Source of the DNA: Glycomyces tenuis DSM 44171
Lineage (GTDB): Bacteria > Actinomycetota > Actinomycetes > Mycobacteriales > Micromonosporaceae
Assembly (NCBI RefSeq): GCF_000427885.1
Contig: NZ_ATYW01000008.1
Location: 217,111 to 281,110 of the forward strand
Reading direction: 5' to 3'
DNA: 64,000 bases
Shown piece by piece: positions 61,795 to 64,000 of the stretch (position 1 is its first letter; every line of letters starts with the position of its first letter). The position numbers and the translations under genes are program-made. The notes beneath the pieces are model-generated. The model searched no databases. It was not told the DNA's origin and saw nothing but the letters and a program-made list of their open reading frames with translations.

Positions 61795-62397
61795 TCATCG
61801 CCTCGGGGGAGGGCCGATGCCGATGGCGGGCAGGATGGCCTGGTCGACGATGTCGGCGAGGTAGTCGTCGTCGACGGCGCCCGTGTCGAGGATCCGCTGG
61901 GAGACCAGGGCTTCGCCGATGCCGACGACGACGGGGGTGAGCCGGGCCGGGTCGAAGTGCCCGCGTTCGGCGTAGTGGCGCAGGACGGTCTGGGTGAAGG
62001 TGCCGCCGCGGGCGGCGAAGACGCGTTCGTAGAGGGCTTCGACGATGGCCGGGTCGCGGGCGGGGTCGGTGAGGATGGCCATGACGGCCCGCCCGGCGGG
62101 GCTGAAGCACCAGTCGACCATGAGGCGCAGGGAGGTGACGAGGTCGCCGCGGAGGTCGTCGGCGCCGATGGCGGGTGCCTCGACGGGGTGGAGTTCGCGA
62201 AGGGCGTCGAGGAGCAGTTCGACCGGGTCGGACCAGCGGCGGTAGAGGGTGGTGCGGGCGGTGGCGGCGCGGCGGGCGATGCCGTCCATGGTGAGGCGTC
62301 CGGCACCGACGGCGGCGACCTCTTCGACGGCGGCGGCGTAGATCGCGTCGAGCAGGTCCTTGCCGCGGCGGCGCGTCTGAGCTGCGGCTTCGGCCAC
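61795..62397 (-). CDS. TetR-family regulator
   Basis: 200 residues. The helix-turn-helix is LTMDGIARRAATARTTLYRRWSDPVELLLDAL, with a C-terminal TetR_C ligand domain. GTG start. It is divergent from the DUF418 membrane protein gene, and the 81-bp gap carries TGTATCT repeats that are probable operators, so it likely represses that gene and itself. Confidence 0.9.
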   Translation of the reverse strand: MAEAAAQTRRRGKDLLDAIYAAAVEEVAAVGAGRLTMDGIARRAATARTTLYRRWSDPVELLLDALRELHPVEAPAIGADDLRGDLVTSLRLMVDWCFSPAGRAVMAILTDPARDPAIVEALYERVFAARGGTFTQTVLRHYAERGHFDPARLTPVVVGIGEALVSQRILDTGAVDDDYLADIVDQAILPAIGIGPPPRR

Positions 62398-62421
62398 GAT
62401 CCACCCCCGGGTGCAATTGGG

Positions 62422-62463
62422 TACACGAGTGTATCTTATATTTTTAGATACAGGGTTGTATCT
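62422..62463. promoter_or_regulatory. TetR operator cluster between regulator and DUF418 gene
   Basis: TGTATCT (62430-62436) and AGATACA (62446-62452) are a perfect inverted repeat with 9-base spacing. A further TGTATCT lies at 62457-62463, and TACAC-GA-GTGTA overlaps the left arm. The segment is AT-rich and spans both promoters. Confidence 0.65.
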
Positions 62464-62478
62464 AACTTTGGAGTCGAG

Positions 62479-63657
62479 ATGTCACTCTCCCCGCCCGCCA
62501 TTATCCGGACGGCCGTCCCGGTCGCGCAGCGCTCCCTCGCACCCGACCTCGCCAGGGGCCTGATGCTGCTGCTCATCGCCGTCGCACACGCCCACATGTT
62601 CCTGGCGCACGAGATCACCGGCTACCGCGGCTACGCCGTGGACGGGACGCCGCTCGACCGGATCGTCGCCGGCGTCCAGGTCCTCCTCGTCGACGGCCGC
62701 GCGCTGCCGATGTTCGCCGCGCTGTTCGGCTACGGCCTCGCGCGCATGGCCGACCGCCAGATGAGCGACGGCGCCGACTGGGGCGCGACGAAGCGGGTGG
62801 TGCGGCGGCGCAGCGCCTGGCTCCTCGCCTTCGGCTTCGCCCACGCGCTGCTGCTGTTCTTCGGCGACATCCTCGCCGCCTACGGCCTCATCGGCCTGCT
62901 GGGCGTGGCGCTGCTGCGCGCCCGCGACAAGGTCCTGTTCGCCACGGCCGCGGTCACCCTCGTCATCCACATCGGAGTCGAGGCGCTGCTGGGCTTCTCC
63001 GCCGAGGCGGCTGGCCACGAGTCCGCCTACCCGACGAACATCGCCGACCCCTTGGAGGCCATGGCGATGCGGCTCGCCGTGTGGTCGGGTCTGACCTGGG
63101 CGTACCAGGTCACCGTCATCCCCGCGCTCGTCTTCGGCATCTGGGCGGCCCGCCGCCGCCTGCTCGACGAGCCCGAGCGGCACCTCGCGCTGCTGCGCCG
63201 CATCGCCGCCTGGGGCATCCCGATCGGCGTGGTCGGCGGCGTGCCGCTCATGCTGTTCGACACGCAGCTGTGGATGCCGGGCCCGGCGCTGTCGGTGCCC
63301 TTCTACGCGCTGCACAACGTCACCGGGATCGCCACCGGCTTCGGCTACGCCGCCCTGATCGGACTGATCGCGGCCCGGCGGAACGGCCACCGCGCGCCGG
63401 GCCGCCTGACGACGGCGCTGGCGGCGTGCGGGCAGCGGTCGCTGACCTGCTATCTGCTGCAGTCGATCGCGTTCGTCGCGGTCTTCGCGCCATATGCGGG
63501 CGGCCTCGGCGCCGACCTGGGCGACGCGGCGGCCTCGGGCATCGCGGTGCTGGTCTGGGCCGCGACCGTCGCCTTGGCGGCCCTGATGGCGAAGACCGGC
63601 AACCGGGGCCCGGCCGAGAACCTGCTGCGGCGACTCACATACGGCCGCAGGAAGTGA
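62479..63657 (+). CDS. DUF418 family membrane protein
   Basis: 392 residues with about nine or ten hydrophobic segments. RSLAPDLARGLMLLLIAVAHA at the N terminus, FGYGLARMADRQ, and the C-terminal GQRSLTCYLLQS block are typical of DUF418 proteins, which resemble acyltransferase-3-type membrane proteins and are often paired with TetR regulators. The role is unproven; export or modification of small molecules is suggested for relatives. Start at 62479 with GGAG five bases upstream; the frame is open far upstream only as antisense. Confidence 0.85.
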   Translation: MSLSPPAIIRTAVPVAQRSLAPDLARGLMLLLIAVAHAHMFLAHEITGYRGYAVDGTPLDRIVAGVQVLLVDGRALPMFAALFGYGLARMADRQMSDGADWGATKRVVRRRSAWLLAFGFAHALLLFFGDILAAYGLIGLLGVALLRARDKVLFATAAVTLVIHIGVEALLGFSAEAAGHESAYPTNIADPLEAMAMRLAVWSGLTWAYQVTVIPALVFGIWAARRRLLDEPERHLALLRRIAAWGIPIGVVGGVPLMLFDTQLWMPGPALSVPFYALHNVTGIATGFGYAALIGLIAARRNGHRAPGRLTTALAACGQRSLTCYLLQSIAFVAVFAPYAGGLGADLGDAAASGIAVLVWAATVALAALMAKTGNRGPAENLLRRLTYGRRK

Positions 63658-64000
63658 CGAGCAGGAAGTGAAGACGGGTGGTGGGATTGGGGCGGAGCGG
63701 GGGCGTAACGATGGGTGCTTGCAGCGGTGTCGGCGCAACGGGGATGCCCCTACCGCAGAGGGGAATCGGCAGCCATGGCGACTTGCGGTGCCGGTGCGTT
63801 TGGGGCCCGCTGTGGTTCAAGCGGAGCGCTCCGACCTCGGGTTGCGGTCCCGGTGCGCCTGGGGATCCCGGTGGTGGTCGCGCGGGTGTGGGCGGCTTCG
63901 TGCTCGGTGGGTGGTCGCTGTTCGAGCGGGCGGCGACGACCAGGCGGCGGCAGCGCGAGGAGGGGTCTTCGTCTGGGTGTGCGTTGGGGTGGGGCTTCGA
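63658..64000. other. Right-edge non-coding stretch with imperfect 60-bp-spaced repeats
   Basis: No convincing gene start or end is seen. Three related segments begin at 63724, 63785 and 63844 (61 and 59 bp apart), each of the form GCGGTSYCGGYGCG followed by GGGG. A fourth at about 63903 is doubtful. They could be a decayed CRISPR-like array continuing past the window or simple GC-rich similarity. Confidence 0.35.

Overview
The window is high-GC, GTG-rich, almost fully coding DNA from a saprophytic, mycelial-type actinobacterium (Actinomycetota). Support for this comes from HspR/HAIR control of dnaK, a CebR-type cellobiose locus, a CBM2-GH48 cellulase, CsoR/CopZ, an EtfD-like Fe-S reductase, a tadA partner gene restricted to Actinobacteria, a c-di-AMP riboswitch in front of an NlpC/P60 hydrolase, and many leaderless starts (TANNNT six or seven bases before the start codon). 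The genus cannot be fixed from the sequence. No rRNA or tRNA genes were seen.

Layout. 1-5.3 kb: the end of a TetR gene, a YhgE/Pip export permease with an unusual ABC ATPase, and oligopeptidase B. 5.4-9.3 kb: class II aldolase (fba) flanked by two tnpB genes. The first tnpB carries a 4-bp duplication frameshift. The second lies in an IS200/IS605-type element inserted exactly at the fba stop codon, which rewrote the last codons and moved the probable fba terminator 1.4 kb away. 9.4-16.5 kb: a Uma2 nuclease and an alpha-glucoside (maltose-type) locus made of GH13 glucosidase, LacI regulator, binding protein and two permeases. 16.6-18.8 kb: csoR-copZ with a clear CsoR operator, then a c-di-AMP riboswitch and NlpC/P60 hydrolase. 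19-24.6 kb: GH20 hexosaminidase, a DivIVA-domain coiled-coil protein and two CNNM/CBS membrane proteins. 24.8-29.4 kb: dnaK-grpE-dnaJ-hspR with two HAIR operators.

29.5-32.3 kb is the least conventional part: a Cys-containing hypothetical gene, about 1 kb of non-coding DNA with two perfect DnaA boxes and a 38-bp perfect palindrome, a DUF1349 gene, and eight degenerate repeats about 60 bp apart that look like a decayed type I-E CRISPR array without cas genes. 32.3-41.4 kb is a cellulose/cellobiose regulon: GH48 cellulase divergent from cebEFG, GH1 beta-glucosidase and cebR, with CebR-like operators on both sides. Neither sugar importer has its own ATPase, so both probably use a shared MsiK-type ATPase encoded elsewhere.

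41.5-46 kb: SDR/TetR divergent pair with three tandem operators, EtfD-like reductase, and a Phd/PIN toxin-antitoxin pair. 46.2-54.4 kb (minus strand): tadA and its partner, then a signalling operon of a 1475-residue hybrid kinase with seven 92-residue HAMP-type repeats, response regulator, STAS protein, PrsW protease and a small membrane protein. 54.6-59.1 kb: an LPXTG surface protein frameshifted at its signal peptide, a SpoIIE-type phosphatase fused to a kinase-like domain, and a second NlpC/P60 hydrolase. 59.3-64 kb: a leaderless Cys-rich leader peptide ahead of a cysteine-dioxygenase-like cupin gene (a probable cysteine attenuator), NAD(P)HX repair enzyme, acpS, TetR and a DUF418 membrane protein. 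The right edge may hold a second, weaker CRISPR-like repeat relic.
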